DNA from: Candidatus Aalborgicola lynettensis | Lineage (GTDB): Bacteria > Pseudomonadota > Gammaproteobacteria > Burkholderiales > Burkholderiaceae_C | Assembly: GCA_016719405.1 (NCBI GenBank) | Contig: JADJZE010000002.1 | Span: 248,001-312,000 of the forward strand | Reading direction: 5' to 3' | Length of the DNA: 64,000 bases | In this document: piece after piece, positions 46,622 through 55,265 of the stretch | Numbering within the stretch: position 1 is the stretch's first letter | How the letters are laid out: every line of letters starts with the position of its first letter | Made by a program: the position numbers and the translations under genes | The notes under the pieces: model-generated | The model's input: the letters and a program-made list of their open reading frames with translations, nothing else | Database searches by the model: none | What the model was told of the DNA's origin: nothing

Positions 46622-47778
46622 CGCATTGCCCCAGCAGCACCAGCACGTAGGTCATGTTGTGGAACAGGTTGCGCGTGTAGCGCCCCTGGTGGCGCAAAGG
46701 CCCGATTTCGCCGAAGGACGAAAACCCGACCATGGGAAAAGGCTGGGCACAGGCGTCGCGGATGGCTTCGACCTCAAAGTCAATTTTGCCCCCCAGCAGT
46801 GACTTGCGCCCGGCACAACTGATGATCAGGGCCGCGCTGGGCGCCATGCCACTGCTTTGGACGGTTTGCGCAATCTTGTACACCTCGTCGCGCAGCTGCG
46901 ATGGGCTGGCCAGGCAGACCTGGACCATTTCACCATCACCAATGCCTCCGTGCAGGGTCAGGCTGCCGTCGTTGGCGCGGTAGTTCTCCACCAGCGCACG
47001 CAGGCACTTTTCGCCCGCAAAACCGGTGTGCGCCACGGTCAATGCAATGCTGCCCTGGTCGGTGTGCAAAAAAGGCTTGCCGGTTTCACGCTCAATGAAC
47101 TCGGTGGCGTCGATGCCATCGATCTTTTGCAACGTTTTGCCCACCGCCCCGGCCACACACCCGGCAGACCCCACCGGCGCAATGGAGTTGCCGATGTGCA
47201 CCTGGAACGACAGCGGCCCCTCGCACGCCAGCATGACCACGGCATCGGCGTAATGCTGCCGGTTGCAAAACACGCGGCACTGCTCCATTTTGGAATTGTC
47301 ATCCGCCGCCAGCCCCCCCATGACGGGCACTTGCACCTCGTCGCGCAGCACCGATTCCAGCACGCTGGCGTCGGTGTGAAAATCCGAAAACAGAAAATAC
47401 GCGGCGGGGGTACGACCCTGCAGCGCCGCCTGCAGTACGCCCAGCGTGTCGCGCACCGCGCCCCGGGGGTCTTGCTGCACGCCGGTGCTTGCGGCCACAT
47501 GCCAGCGCAGCGCACCGGCACTATTCAACCCCAAAGCGCAAGCCCCCAGGTCGGCCACATGGGAGCGCTCCAGAAACCGTCCCCGTGGCGCCAATGAGTT
47601 GCACACTGGCATCGTCCAGTCCGTCGTACAAACCCTCCAGCAATTCGTCCCATTTGGCGTAATGGGCGGTGCAAAACAAAAACACCACTTCGGGCTGGAT
47701 GGCGGCCAACTCCAAGCCCAGGGCCAATCCAGCCCGGTAGGGGTCAACAAGCGTGGTACTGGTAGAGAGGGTGCGCAT
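46614..47778 (-). CDS. FIST-domain sensory protein (one frameshift)
   Basis: The N-terminus (MRTLSTSTTLVDPYRAGLAL, ELAAIQPEVVFLFCTAHYAK, SVQLIGATG) is in one frame. After the plus-strand CCCC at 47581-47584 the protein continues as FLERSHVADLGACALGLNSA. The rest contains FIST N (VPVMGGLAADDNSKMEQCRV) and FIST C (CAGRKSLLGG, FPMVGFSSFGEIGPL). Corrected length is about 388 residues. FIST domains are thought to sense small ligands such as amino acids and are coupled to signalling proteins, here the kinase gene directly downstream. Confidence 0.83.
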
Positions 47779-47959
47779 GGAAATGCCCTGGTTCGGTTGG
47801 AGCGCAATGCTCTCACAACATACATAAAAAGGATAGCCGCGATTTCCCTATGCCAACACCCTCCGAACCCCTTCCCTGGCATGCGGCGGTGCGCCCTGCC
47901 GCCCCAGGTTTACACTCCCCCCGCACCTCCCGTTGCCCCCCCCGCGCGAGCCCCACCCC

Positions 47960-49337
47960 ATGAACCCATCCTCCCTTGCCGCGCGCAGCCTGCGCAGCGT
48001 GTGGCACCCCTGCACCCAGATGCAGTTGCACGAAGAAGCGCCGCCTCTGGCCATCGCCCGCGCCCAGGGCGTGTGGTTGTACGACGAAGGCGGCCAGCGT
48101 TACCTGGACGGCATTAGCTCCTGGTGGGTGAACCTGTTTGGCCACGGCCACCCGCACATCAAAGCCGCGCTGGTAGACCAGTTGGACCAGCTGGACCATG
48201 TGATGCTGGCCGGCTTTACCCACGCGCCGGTGGTGGAACTCTCCGAGCGGCTGGGTGCACTCACCGGCCTGGGCCACGCCTTTTATGGCAGCGATGGTGC
48301 CAGTGCGACTGAGATTGCGCTGAAGATGAGCGCCCACTACTGGCGCAACACCGGGCGGCCCGAGAAATGCGGCTTTATCGGCCTGGCGGGCGGCTACCAC
48401 GGCGAAACCGTGGGCGCGCTGGGCGTGACCGACATTGCGCTGTTTCGCACCGCCTATGCCCCGCTAATACGCCTGGCTGCGACCGTGCCCAGCCCCGACG
48501 CCCGCGCTGCGCTGCCAGGTGAAACGGCAGCGGACGTGGCCCGGCGTGCCGCACAAGCCTTGCAGCAGTGGCTGGAGCATCACCACGCACAAACCGCCGC
48601 GCTGATTCTGGAACCCCTGGTGCAGTGCGCCAGCGGCATGGCCCTGTACGACCCCGAATACCTGCGCCTGGCACGCGCCCTGTGTGACCGGTATGCCGTA
48701 CACCTGATCGCCGACGAAATTGCGGTGGGCTTTGGGCGCACCGGCACGCTGTTTGCGCACCAACAGGCCGGTATTCGCCCCGACTTTATTTGCCTCTCCA
48801 AAGGCCTGACCGGCGGCACCCTGCCCTTGAGCGCCGTGCTGACCACCGACGCCGTGTACGCCGCGTTTTACGACGTTGACGTGGCACGCGGCTTTTTGCA
48901 CTCGCACTCCTACACCGGCAACCCGCTGGCCTGCCGCGCGGCGCTGGCCACGCTGGAGCTGTTTGAGCAAAGCGATGTGCTGGCCGATAACGCCCGCACG
49001 GCGCTGCAGCTGGACCAGGCCTTTGCACCACTCACCCAGCACCCTGCCATTCGCAACGCGCGGCGCATCGGCATGCTGTGGGCCTGGGACGTAGACCCCA
49101 CGTACATCCACGCCCCCCCACTTTGCCCGCCGCTACGCCCGCCATGCGCTGGCGCAGGGTGTGCTGCTGCGCCCGATTGGCAACACAATTTATGCCATGC
49201 CGCCGTATGCCATTGATGCAGAAACGGGCGCCCACCTGGCCCAAGGCGCGCTGGCGGCGCTGCAGGCCACGCTGGCGGAGGATGCGCCCAACAGCTCGGC
49301 GCTGGCGTCCCAGCCCATCAGCCAACCCTTGCCATGA
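47960..49337 (+). CDS. bioA: Adenosylmethionine-8-amino-7-oxononanoate aminotransferase (one frameshift)
   Basis: Starting at the ATG at 47960: VWHPCTQM, the BioA signature DGISSWWVNLFGHGHPHIK, FYGSDGASATEIALKM, LAGGYHGETVGALGVTD, IADEIAVGFGRTGTLF, and the PLP lysine in LSKGLTGGTLPLSAVLTT. Near the C-terminus a run of seven C (49113-49119) shifts the frame; with six, the protein continues HFARRYARHALAQGVLLRPI and ends at 49337, about 459 codons. It transfers the amino group of SAM to KAPA to give DAPA in biotin synthesis. Its stop overlaps the bioD start (ATGA). Confidence 0.9.
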
Positions 49338-50026
49338 GCCCCACCGAAGCGCCCCAGACTCCTGCCGCCCCCTCCACTACCGCGGGGCCTGATGCGCGAC
49401 CACTGCCCGGCCTGTTTGTGACAGGCACCGACACTGGCGTGGGTAAAACCCTTATCAGCGCCGCGCTGTTGCACGCGCTGGCCGCCCACTACCCGCGCGT
49501 GGTGGGCATGAAGCCCGTGGCGGCAGGCACCGAGCTGGTGAACGGCGTACAAGCCAACGACGACGTGCTGGCCCTGCGCGCCGCCTCCACCGTGCAGGTA
49601 GACCCTGCGCTGGACAACCCGGTGCTGCTCCCCGACCCGGTATCGCCCCACATCGCCGCGCGGCGTGCCGGCGTGCAGATCACCGTGGCCCAACTGGTAG
49701 GCGCCTACCAGGCCCTGCGCTTGCAGGCCGACGCCGTGGTGGTGGAAGGTGCTGGTGGCTTTCTGGTGCCACTGTCGGACACGGAAACCGGCGCCGACCT
49801 GGCCCGCGCCCTGGCCCTTCCGGTGGTGCTGGTGGTGGGCCTGCGCCTGGGCTGCCTGAACCACGCCCTGCTCACCGCGCAGGCCATTGCGGCCAGCGGC
49901 CTCACCTTAGTCGGCTGGGTGGCCAACCATGTGGACGCCAGCATGCTGGCGCAGGCCGACAACATAGCCTACCTGCAGCACCAGCTTGCCACCCGCTACG
50001 GCTCACGCGCGCTGGACGTGCGGTGA
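49334..50026 (+). CDS. bioD: Dethiobiotin synthetase, C-terminus replaced by a repeat
   Basis: 230 residues. P-loop FVTGTDTGVGKTLIS, MKPVAAGTE, DPVSPHIAA and VEGAGGFLVPL are intact. The C-terminus is abnormal: after HQLATRYG the protein ends SRALDVR and stop, encoded by the edge of a palindromic repeat. It therefore lacks the usual PLLxxVPY segment, which is part of the nucleotide-binding site in this family. That missing segment is found 1.4 kb downstream in a second partial copy (51362-51510). Activity is uncertain. BioD makes dethiobiotin from DAPA, CO2 and ATP. Confidence 0.88.
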   Translation: MSPTEAPQTPAAPSTTAGPDARPLPGLFVTGTDTGVGKTLISAALLHALAAHYPRVVGMKPVAAGTELVNGVQANDDVLALRAASTVQVDPALDNPVLLPDPVSPHIAARRAGVQITVAQLVGAYQALRLQADAVVVEGAGGFLVPLSDTETGADLARALALPVVLVVGLRLGCLNHALLTAQAIAASGLTLVGWVANHVDASMLAQADNIAYLQHQLATRYGSRALDVR

Positions 50027-50046
50027 CGGCCACTAAAACCATAGCA
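50003..50046 (-). repeat. Dispersed palindromic repeat, copy 9 (forms the bioD 3' end)
   Basis: TCACGCGCGCTGGACGTGCG then GTGACGGCCACTAAAACCAT and AGC matches the half-element at 52859-52892 (ACGCCGGACGTGCGCAAGCA, GCTACTAAAACAATAGC) with several differences. It supplies the last codons and the TGA of bioD. Confidence 0.6.
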
Positions 50047-50054
50047 AAAACATT

Positions 50055-51287
50055 TCAACCCTTCACCGATGGCTGCTCCCACCCCGGCACGTTCACCGCG
50101 TAACGGGTGGCCTTGCCCAGGCCCTCTACACGCAGCAGGCCATTGGCGATCAAGTCGGCCAGATCGCGGGTGGCGGTGGCTTTGGAGGTGCCGGTGATCT
50201 TGGCGTACTTGTCGGTGGTCATTCCACCCAGAAAGCCGCCGCCAGAGCCTGCGTGCCCTGCCTCCAGCAGGCGCTCCAAGACTTTACGCTGGCGCTCATT
50301 GGTTTGACACTGCGCGGCCCGTAACCAAAACTGCCCCTTGTCTCTGGCGTCCCGCACAACCGCCTGGCTGGCAACGCACGCGCTGGTAAAGGTCTGCACA
50401 AACCATAGCACCCATGGAGTGGCGTCAATCGTGCCGCTTTCTGGCGCTATGCCGCGCAGGCGCTGCGCATGGTTGAGCGCATCGTAATACGCGCTGCGGG
50501 TTTTGAGCATCTGGTGTGCCATGCCATACACCCGCACCAGCGCGGGGCTGGCCTGTGCGTCTTGCGACCGCATGTCCTGCGCCAGAGCCATGTCTGCCAA
50601 TGCACGACCCAGGCGGCCATTGCCGTCTTCAAACGGGTGAATGGACTCAAACCACAGGTGCACCAGCGCCGCCCGCGCAATTCCATTTATGGCGGGCGAC
50701 ATACCCGTCGCAGGCCGCGTACGCTCAAACCATGCCAAAAAGCGCTCTGTCTCTGAAGTGATTTGGGCTGAGGGCGGTGCCTCGTAGTGCACCACCTCGC
50801 GGCCAAGTACCCCGCTCACAATTTGCATGGCATCGGCATGGTCGCGCACGCGCCCCACTGCAATCCGCGTGATGCCCGACGTTCCCCCCGGAAATAACGC
50901 CGACTGCCAGCGGCATAGCCGGTCCAGGTCCAGCAGCGCACTATGGTTACCCAGCGCGTCGCCCATCACCTGCACCAAGCCTTCTACCGACCGGTCTGTG
51001 CCCGGCGCATCTGCCAGGCTAAGCCGGTGCGCAACTGACGAGCGCAGGGATTCGAGGTTGAGCTGCTCTCCCTCAATGGAAGCAGTGGCCAGCGCCTCTT
51101 GCACCCACAGTTCGCGCTGCACGGCTTTGGCCTGCTCCAGCCCAATGGCGCCCAGCAGCCCCAACAAGCGGCCCTGCTCAAGTCGTGCTTGGTCCAGCGC
51201 GGGCGCCAACACAACGGCATCCCATGTGAGCTGCGGCCATGCGGAGTGTTGCCAGATATAGCGGGGGCGAGGTTGTGAAGTGGGCAT
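50055..51287 (-). CDS. Fic-family AMPylator-like protein with C-terminal winged helix
   Basis: 410 residues. The Fic core motif HPFEDGNGRLGR (about residues 217-228) is complete, and an inhibitory motif of the class with S/TxxxE(G/N) appears N-terminally (ASIEGEQLN, about 69-77), so it is probably self-inhibited. The N-terminal DUF4172-like part (YIWQHSAWPQLTWDA) and the C-terminal helix-turn-helix (YAKITGTSKATATRDLADLI) fit the COG3177 type. Fic enzymes transfer AMP or related groups to proteins. The gene sits inside the biotin cluster on the opposite strand, and two inverted repeats upstream of its start may be its own operator. Confidence 0.9.
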   Translation of the reverse strand: MPTSQPRPRYIWQHSAWPQLTWDAVVLAPALDQARLEQGRLLGLLGAIGLEQAKAVQRELWVQEALATASIEGEQLNLESLRSSVAHRLSLADAPGTDRSVEGLVQVMGDALGNHSALLDLDRLCRWQSALFPGGTSGITRIAVGRVRDHADAMQIVSGVLGREVVHYEAPPSAQITSETERFLAWFERTRPATGMSPAINGIARAALVHLWFESIHPFEDGNGRLGRALADMALAQDMRSQDAQASPALVRVYGMAHQMLKTRSAYYDALNHAQRLRGIAPESGTIDATPWVLWFVQTFTSACVASQAVVRDARDKGQFWLRAAQCQTNERQRKVLERLLEAGHAGSGGGFLGGMTTDKYAKITGTSKATATRDLADLIANGLLRVEGLGKATRYAVNVPGWEQPSVKG

Positions 51288-51290
51288 GAG

Positions 51291-51343
51291 GCGTATTTTG
51301 AAGGATACGACTCAAAAAGTGACGCGTATTTTTAACAATACGC
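51291..51343. promoter_or_regulatory. Two inverted repeats upstream of fic (candidate operator)
   Basis: CGTAT-N8-ATACG (51292-51309) and GCGTATT-N6-AATACGC (51324-51343) share the same half-site and lie 4 to 56 bases upstream of the fic start. Shared half-sites at about 32-base centre spacing suggest binding of one regulator to both, possibly the Fic protein's own winged helix. Confidence 0.55.
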
Positions 51344-51361
51344 CAATACAAAATACAAATT

Positions 51362-51510
51362 AGTGGGCTGGGTCGCCAACCATGTCGACGGCAGGATACT
51401 GGCCTAGGCCGACAACATTGCCTACCTGCGCCACCAGCTGGCCACCCGCTACGGAGCGCCCCTGCTGGCCAACGTGCCCTACCAAACCAGTCCCGACGCA
51501 CTTACGATAC
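51362..51510 (+). pseudogene. bioD: Second, partial bioD 3'-end copy
   Basis: The sequence encodes VGWVANHVDGRILA, a TAG, then ADNIAYLRHQLATRYGAPLL and ANVPYQTSPDAL. It is a diverged copy of the bioD region 49908-50000 plus the C-terminal segment missing from the upstream gene. It carries an in-frame stop (CAG to TAG) and no start, so it is a remnant. Confidence 0.85.
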
Positions 51511-51566
51511 AAAAACGCCTCCCACGCCGGTGGGACGTGCGCAAGAAGCTATCTAATTTATAGCAA
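51511..51566 (-). repeat. Dispersed palindromic repeat, copy 10
   Basis: CAAAAACGCCTCCCACGCCG, GTGGGACGTGCGCAAGAAGC, TATCTAATTTATAGCAA. It directly follows the bioD remnant. Confidence 0.75.
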
Positions 51567-51717
51567 TTCATTGATCTGCCCGAGATCGCCATTCAGGTCA
51601 TCACAATCAGGAAGAGACCAAACTCCACACGGACGCAGCGTACAGAGTGCCAGGGTTTTTGAACAAAATTTGCTACCATGACCCAACCGGTTCATCAAGC
51701 TGCCGGGGAGATTGCTT

Positions 51718-52014
51718 ATGCCAAACAAACCGTCGGAAATGCTGCACCAAAACCGGGACATGATTCGCCGCATTGCGGCATCCCACCGAACCGAAAACTT
51801 GCGGATTTTTGGCTCGGTGGTGCATGGTGATGACACCGCTGCGAGTGACCTGGATTTACTGGTTGACCCTCTTGCGGGCGCCACGTTGCTGGACTTGGGC
51901 GCCATCCAGATCGAACTACAGGAAGCGCTTGGCATTGCGGTAGACGTGCTCACCCCGGGTGACATCCCCGCCAAATTCAGAGACCGCGTCCTGCGCGAGG
52001 CTCAACCTGTATGA
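51718..52014 (+). CDS. MntA-type nucleotidyltransferase antitoxin
   Basis: 98 residues from the ATG at 51718. The minimal nucleotidyltransferase signature GSVVHGDD...SDLDLLVD (GS-x-DxD, about residues 37-53) is intact. Proteins of this MNT type inactivate HEPN/HepT toxins, in known cases by adding AMP to the toxin. Its stop overlaps the following short frame (ATGA), which begins like HepT but is truncated. It is likely a leftover antitoxin of a broken pair. Confidence 0.85.
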   Translation: MPNKPSEMLHQNRDMIRRIAASHRTENLRIFGSVVHGDDTAASDLDLLVDPLAGATLLDLGAIQIELQEALGIAVDVLTPGDIPAKFRDRVLREAQPV

Positions 52015-52205
52015 ATGCCAAACAGCGCCAACTACGGCATGCCGATTACGTGGAACATATTGGTTACGTGTCGGGCATCAACAAAGCTCTGGACGACCTG
52101 CGCCGTGAAGCACCCCTGGGCTCCCGCACCGACTTCGACCGGTTTATGGGCGCGGTGCCAGATGCTGCGCCAGATGCCAAAGATACCTTGCCCTCCGTGA
52201 ACTAG
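52011..52205 (+). pseudogene. HepT-like start fused to an unrelated tail
   Basis: 64 codons. The first 18 residues (MNAKQRQLRHADYVEHIG) look like the N-terminus of a HepT/HEPN toxin, and the overlap with the MntA-type gene fits that. The rest (KALDDLRREAPLGSRTDFDR, then FMGAVPDAAPDAKDTLP) does not, and the RxxxxH toxin motif is absent. I read it as a truncated hepT joined to other DNA, perhaps the tail of another small antitoxin gene. Confidence 0.5.
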
Positions 52206-52209
52206 GCCC

Positions 52210-52814
52210 ATGCGCATCGCCATCCTCAGCGATATCCACGGAAATATGCCCGCACTCGAAGCCGTGGCCGCAGACATCACGCGCCGGGGTGTCGATCACG
52301 TGGTCAATTTGGGCGACAGTCTTTCTGGCCCCCTCATGGCGCTGGAAACCGCGCAATACCTCATGCACACAGGCTGGCTCAGCTTGGCCGGCAATCACGA
52401 ACGGCAAATGCTTACCCACGGACCCGAACGCATCAGTCTTTCTGACGGCTGTGCCCGCTCTCAACTCACAGAGAAAGAGTTGACATGGCTGGCCACACTC
52501 CCGGCCACCGCACACCTCACGCAGGGCGTGTTTTTGTGCCATGGCACGCCCGACAATGATTGCGCGTATTTCTTGGAGACGGTAGAGAGAACGGCAGCGT
52601 AGGGCTGCCCGCCTACGATGACACACACCCCATCCCACACGTGGTGGAGACCGGCTCACCCGACGCGCGTTATGCCATCGTGGAGCGGCAAGGCAACACT
52701 TGGAACGTGGCGCTGCTATCCGTTCCTTACGATTTTGAGTCCATGGCCCGGCTTGCCGCCAAGCGCGGACGCGACGAGTGGGCCCATGCGTTGCGCACGG
52801 GTTACATGGCGTAG
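52210..52814 (+). pseudogene. YfcE-like metallophosphoesterase with internal deletion
   Basis: The N-terminal half has the metallophosphoesterase motifs ILSDIHGN, NLGDSLSGP and LAGNHER, plus CHGTPDND, and reads to LETVE. The C-terminal part (NGSVGLPAYDDTHPIPHVVE, ARYAIVERQGNTWNVALLSV) is in another frame starting near 52590. The 60-70 residues that should lie between them, including the GHTH metal-binding motif, are missing. This is therefore a true deletion rather than a one-base error, and the enzyme is very probably inactive. Confidence 0.8.
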
Positions 52815-52835
52815 TGTCCGTGGCGAAAACATCTA

Positions 52836-52892
52836 GTAAAAACAGCCTTCCCCGCACGCCGGACGTGCGCAAGCAGCTACTAAAACAATAGC
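52836..52892 (-). repeat. Dispersed palindromic repeat, copy 11
   Basis: AGTAAAAACAGCCTTCCCCG, CACGCCGGACGTGCGCAAGC, AGCTACTAAAACAATAGC. A near-consensus copy that ends two bases before the bioF ATG, so it replaces the usual leader of that gene. Confidence 0.85.
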
Positions 52893-52893
52893 A

Positions 52894-54163
52894 ATGCACC
52901 CTCCTGCCCCCCCCTCCTGGCTGGACGCATTCCCCCAGCGCCTGTCGGAGCTCGACGCCGCCCACCTGCGCCGCACACGCCGCGTGGTGGCGCCGCAGCT
53001 GGATGCGCAAGGCCACTTCAGCGGCGGTGCGCGGCTGGTGGTGGACGGTGTGCCCATGCTGGCCTTTTGCAGCAACGACTACCTGGGCCTGGCGCAGCAC
53101 CCGGCGCTGATCGCCGCCGCCTGCGAGGGCGCGCGGGCTTTTGGTGTGGGCGCCACCGGCTCGCCCCTGGTCAGCGGCCACAGCACGGCCAATGCGGCAC
53201 TGGAGCAGGAGCTGGCCACGTTTGTGGGCCTGCCGCGGGCGCTGTATTTTTATGCCGGTTTTGCCACCAACGTGGGGCTCATCCCCGCGCTGGTGGGGCC
53301 GGACGACGCCATTTTTTCCGACCCGCTGAATCACGCCTGCCTGGTAGACGGCGCGCGCCTCTCGGGCGCCAAGGTGCACCGTTTCCCCACGCCGACCTGG
53401 CCGCGCTGGAGCGCCAACTGCAAGCCAGCAGCGCGACGCGCAAGCTGGTACTCAGCGACGCGGTGTTCAGCATGGATGGCGACTGCGCCAACATTCCCGC
53501 CCTGCTGGCCCTGTGCGAACGTTTTGACGCCCTGCTGCTGCTGGACGACGCACACGGCTTTGGCGTACTGGGGCCGCAAGGGCGCGGCGCGCTGGCGCAG
53601 GCCGGGCTGACGGGGCCACACGCGTCGCGGCGCATTCTGTACATGGCCACGCTGGGCAAAGCCGCCGGTGTGGCAGGCGCGTTTGTAGCGGGTGACGATA
53701 CGCTGGTGGAGTGGCTGCTGCAAAAGACCCGCAGCTACACCTTTGCCACCGCCGCGCCTGCCCTGTTGGCCAACGCCTTGCGCGCCAGTCTGCACGCCAT
53801 GGAACACGAGCAATGGCGGCGCACGCATCTGCAAGCCCTGATCGCGCAGCTGCGCAGCGGCCTATTCACAGCCCTGGCGGGCCACCACTGGCGGCTGGCA
53901 GATTCGCACACCCCATCCAGCCGCTCATCATTGGTCGCAACGACGAAGCGCTGGCAGTGGCCGACGCGTTGCGTATGCAGGGCCTGTGGGTCAGCGCCAT
54001 TCGGCCACCCACAGTACCGGTGGGTACGGCGCGCCTGCGCATTGCGCTGTCGGCGGCGCACAGTGAAGCCGATGTGGCGGGGCTGGTAGCGGCGCTGGGT
54101 GCGTTGGCTCAAGGCGAGTTGGCGCAGTCGGCAGGTGGTCAGAAAATGAACCCACAGCAATGA
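52894..54163 (+). CDS. bioF: 8-amino-7-oxononanoate synthase (two frameshifts)
   Basis: The three frames join at C-runs 53385-53388 and 53911-53914, each apparently short by one C. Motifs in order: MLAFCSNDYLGLAQHPALIA, GATGSPLVSGHSTANAALEQ, FSDPLNHACLVDGARLSGA, LSDAVFSMDGDCANIP, LLDDAHGFGVLG, and MATLGKAAGVAGAF with the PLP lysine; the C-terminus is VPVGTARLRIALSAAH. Corrected length is about 423 residues. BioF condenses pimeloyl-ACP and alanine to KAPA, the first dedicated biotin-ring step. It is separated from bioA/bioD by about 2.9 kb of inserted DNA. Confidence 0.88.
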
Positions 54164-54257
54164 GCCCATCGACGTTGGGGCTGCAACTTTCCGCGCTACC
54201 ATCGCCACACCTTCACTGACACGCTACAAATAATTGCTCATTCACGGACACAACACC

Positions 54258-54545
54258 ATGTTGCTTGATGAATTGCGTCAATTGAAAGCCCCCCTCGAAT
54301 CATTGGCAGGCCGCTGGTGGCCAGCATTTGCGCGTGTTTGGATCCGTGGCACGCGGCGAGGAAACACCTGATAGTGATGTGGATTTTTGGTTGAACTTCC
54401 GCGTGGCTATGACCTGTTTGCACAGCGTTTACCCCTGGCGCAGGGGCTTGCTGATTTGTTGCACCGCAAGGTGGACTTGGTTCCAGAGCACGAACTCAGC
54501 CGCCACATCCGTGACCACGTCTTGAAAGAAGCCATTGCGCTGTGA
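54258..54545 (+). CDS. MntA-type nucleotidyltransferase antitoxin (two frameshifts)
   Basis: From the ATG at 54258 (MLLDELRQLKAPLESLAG), correction near 54311 restores HLRVFGSVARGEETPDSDVD, the GS-x-DxD nucleotidyltransferase core. A missing T near 54386 restores VELPRGYDLFAQRLPLAQGL and KVDLVPEHELSRHI, ending at 54545. The stop overlaps the GTG of the hepT gene. It probably forms an AMP-transferring antitoxin with the following toxin. It lies directly after bioF. Confidence 0.75.
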
Positions 54546-54885
54546 CTAAAACCTGGCAGCCTTACGCCCTGCATGTGCTGGAGGCGATTGAGAAAATTGC
54601 CCGTATTCAGACACGTGGAGATTTGACCCAGGACGAAATTTTGTACGACGCCACTTGGGCAATTTGCAAACCTTGTCTGAGGCGACACTGATGTTGCCCG
54701 ACACCCTCAAGGTCTTGCATCCATTGATTCCCTGGCGGGAAATAAGCGGATTTCGCAACATTCTGGTGCACAACTATTTGGGTGATATTGATCCTTTGAC
54801 GGTGAAAGCCGTGGCGGATCAGCACCTTCCAGCCTTGGCGCAATGTATGCAGACCATGCTACGAACCGGCACCGAAGAAGCCTGA
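54542..54885 (+). CDS. HepT-family HEPN toxin (one frameshift)
   Basis: The GTG start overlaps the antitoxin stop (GTGA). The frame WQPYALHVLEAIEKIARIQT, DLTQDEILYDAT needs one extra T near 54653 to continue as LGNLQTLSEATLMLPD. It then reaches the catalytic HEPN motif in SGFRNILVHNYLG (RxxxxHxY) and ends at 54885. HepT toxins are RNases neutralised by MntA. Corrected length is about 115 residues, normal for the family. Confidence 0.78.
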
Positions 54886-54932
54886 TTCAGCTCCCATTCC
54901 TTTTGCGACGCGTGGGACGTCCCCCCACCGAC

Positions 54933-54978
54933 CATACCGGTTGGCACGGCGCGCCTGCGCATTGCTCTTTCACCACCG
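54933..54978 (+). pseudogene. bioF: Short bioF 3'-end duplicate
   Basis: CGACCATACCGGTTGGCACG followed by GCGCGCCTGCGCATTGC encodes TIPVGTARLRIALS. It is a near-copy of the bioF segment at 54010-54055 (TVPVGTARLRIALS) with several substitutions. It lies 48 bases after hepT, that is, on the far side of the toxin-antitoxin pair from the real bioF. Confidence 0.7.
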
Positions 54979-55173
54979 GGGTTTGATCCGAATATGCCGC
55001 TCTGCGCTTACTGGTATTGCGTTACCAGCTCCTAAATATGGAGCAAAAAGTCGCCAGCCGGGCGCCATACGTGCCGCCACCCCCTTCAGCAAGTCCCACA
55101 CTGAATACGCCAGTGTCGCCACCACTGCCGCGCCAAGCACCCACACCAACGCCAGCCAGAATTTGTTGTCCAT
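54970..55173 (-). CDS. Small membrane protein
   Basis: 67 residues from the ATG at 55173, preceded by AAGGAG. One hydrophobic helix (FWLALVWVLGAAVVATLAYS) is followed by a basic, Pro-rich tail. No family recognised. Its 3' end runs into the bioF remnant, so the last residues may be acquired sequence. Confidence 0.6.
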   Translation of the reverse strand: MDNKFWLALVWVLGAAVVATLAYSVWDLLKGVAARMAPGWRLFAPYLGAGNAIPVSAERHIRIKPRW

Positions 55174-55265
55174 GGTGCTTGCTCCTTCGTGCGTGTTGCG
55201 TACCAACTTCTCTGGTTTATCGGCACACCAGCGGGCAGAACGTAGGGCAAGTCCGGTTTCAGTGA

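Noticed and set aside
54900..54930. Another palindromic repeat copy next to the bioF remnant (GCGACGCGTGGGACGTCCC)
   Set aside because: Only a short core resembles the element and both flanks are absent; too weak to call.
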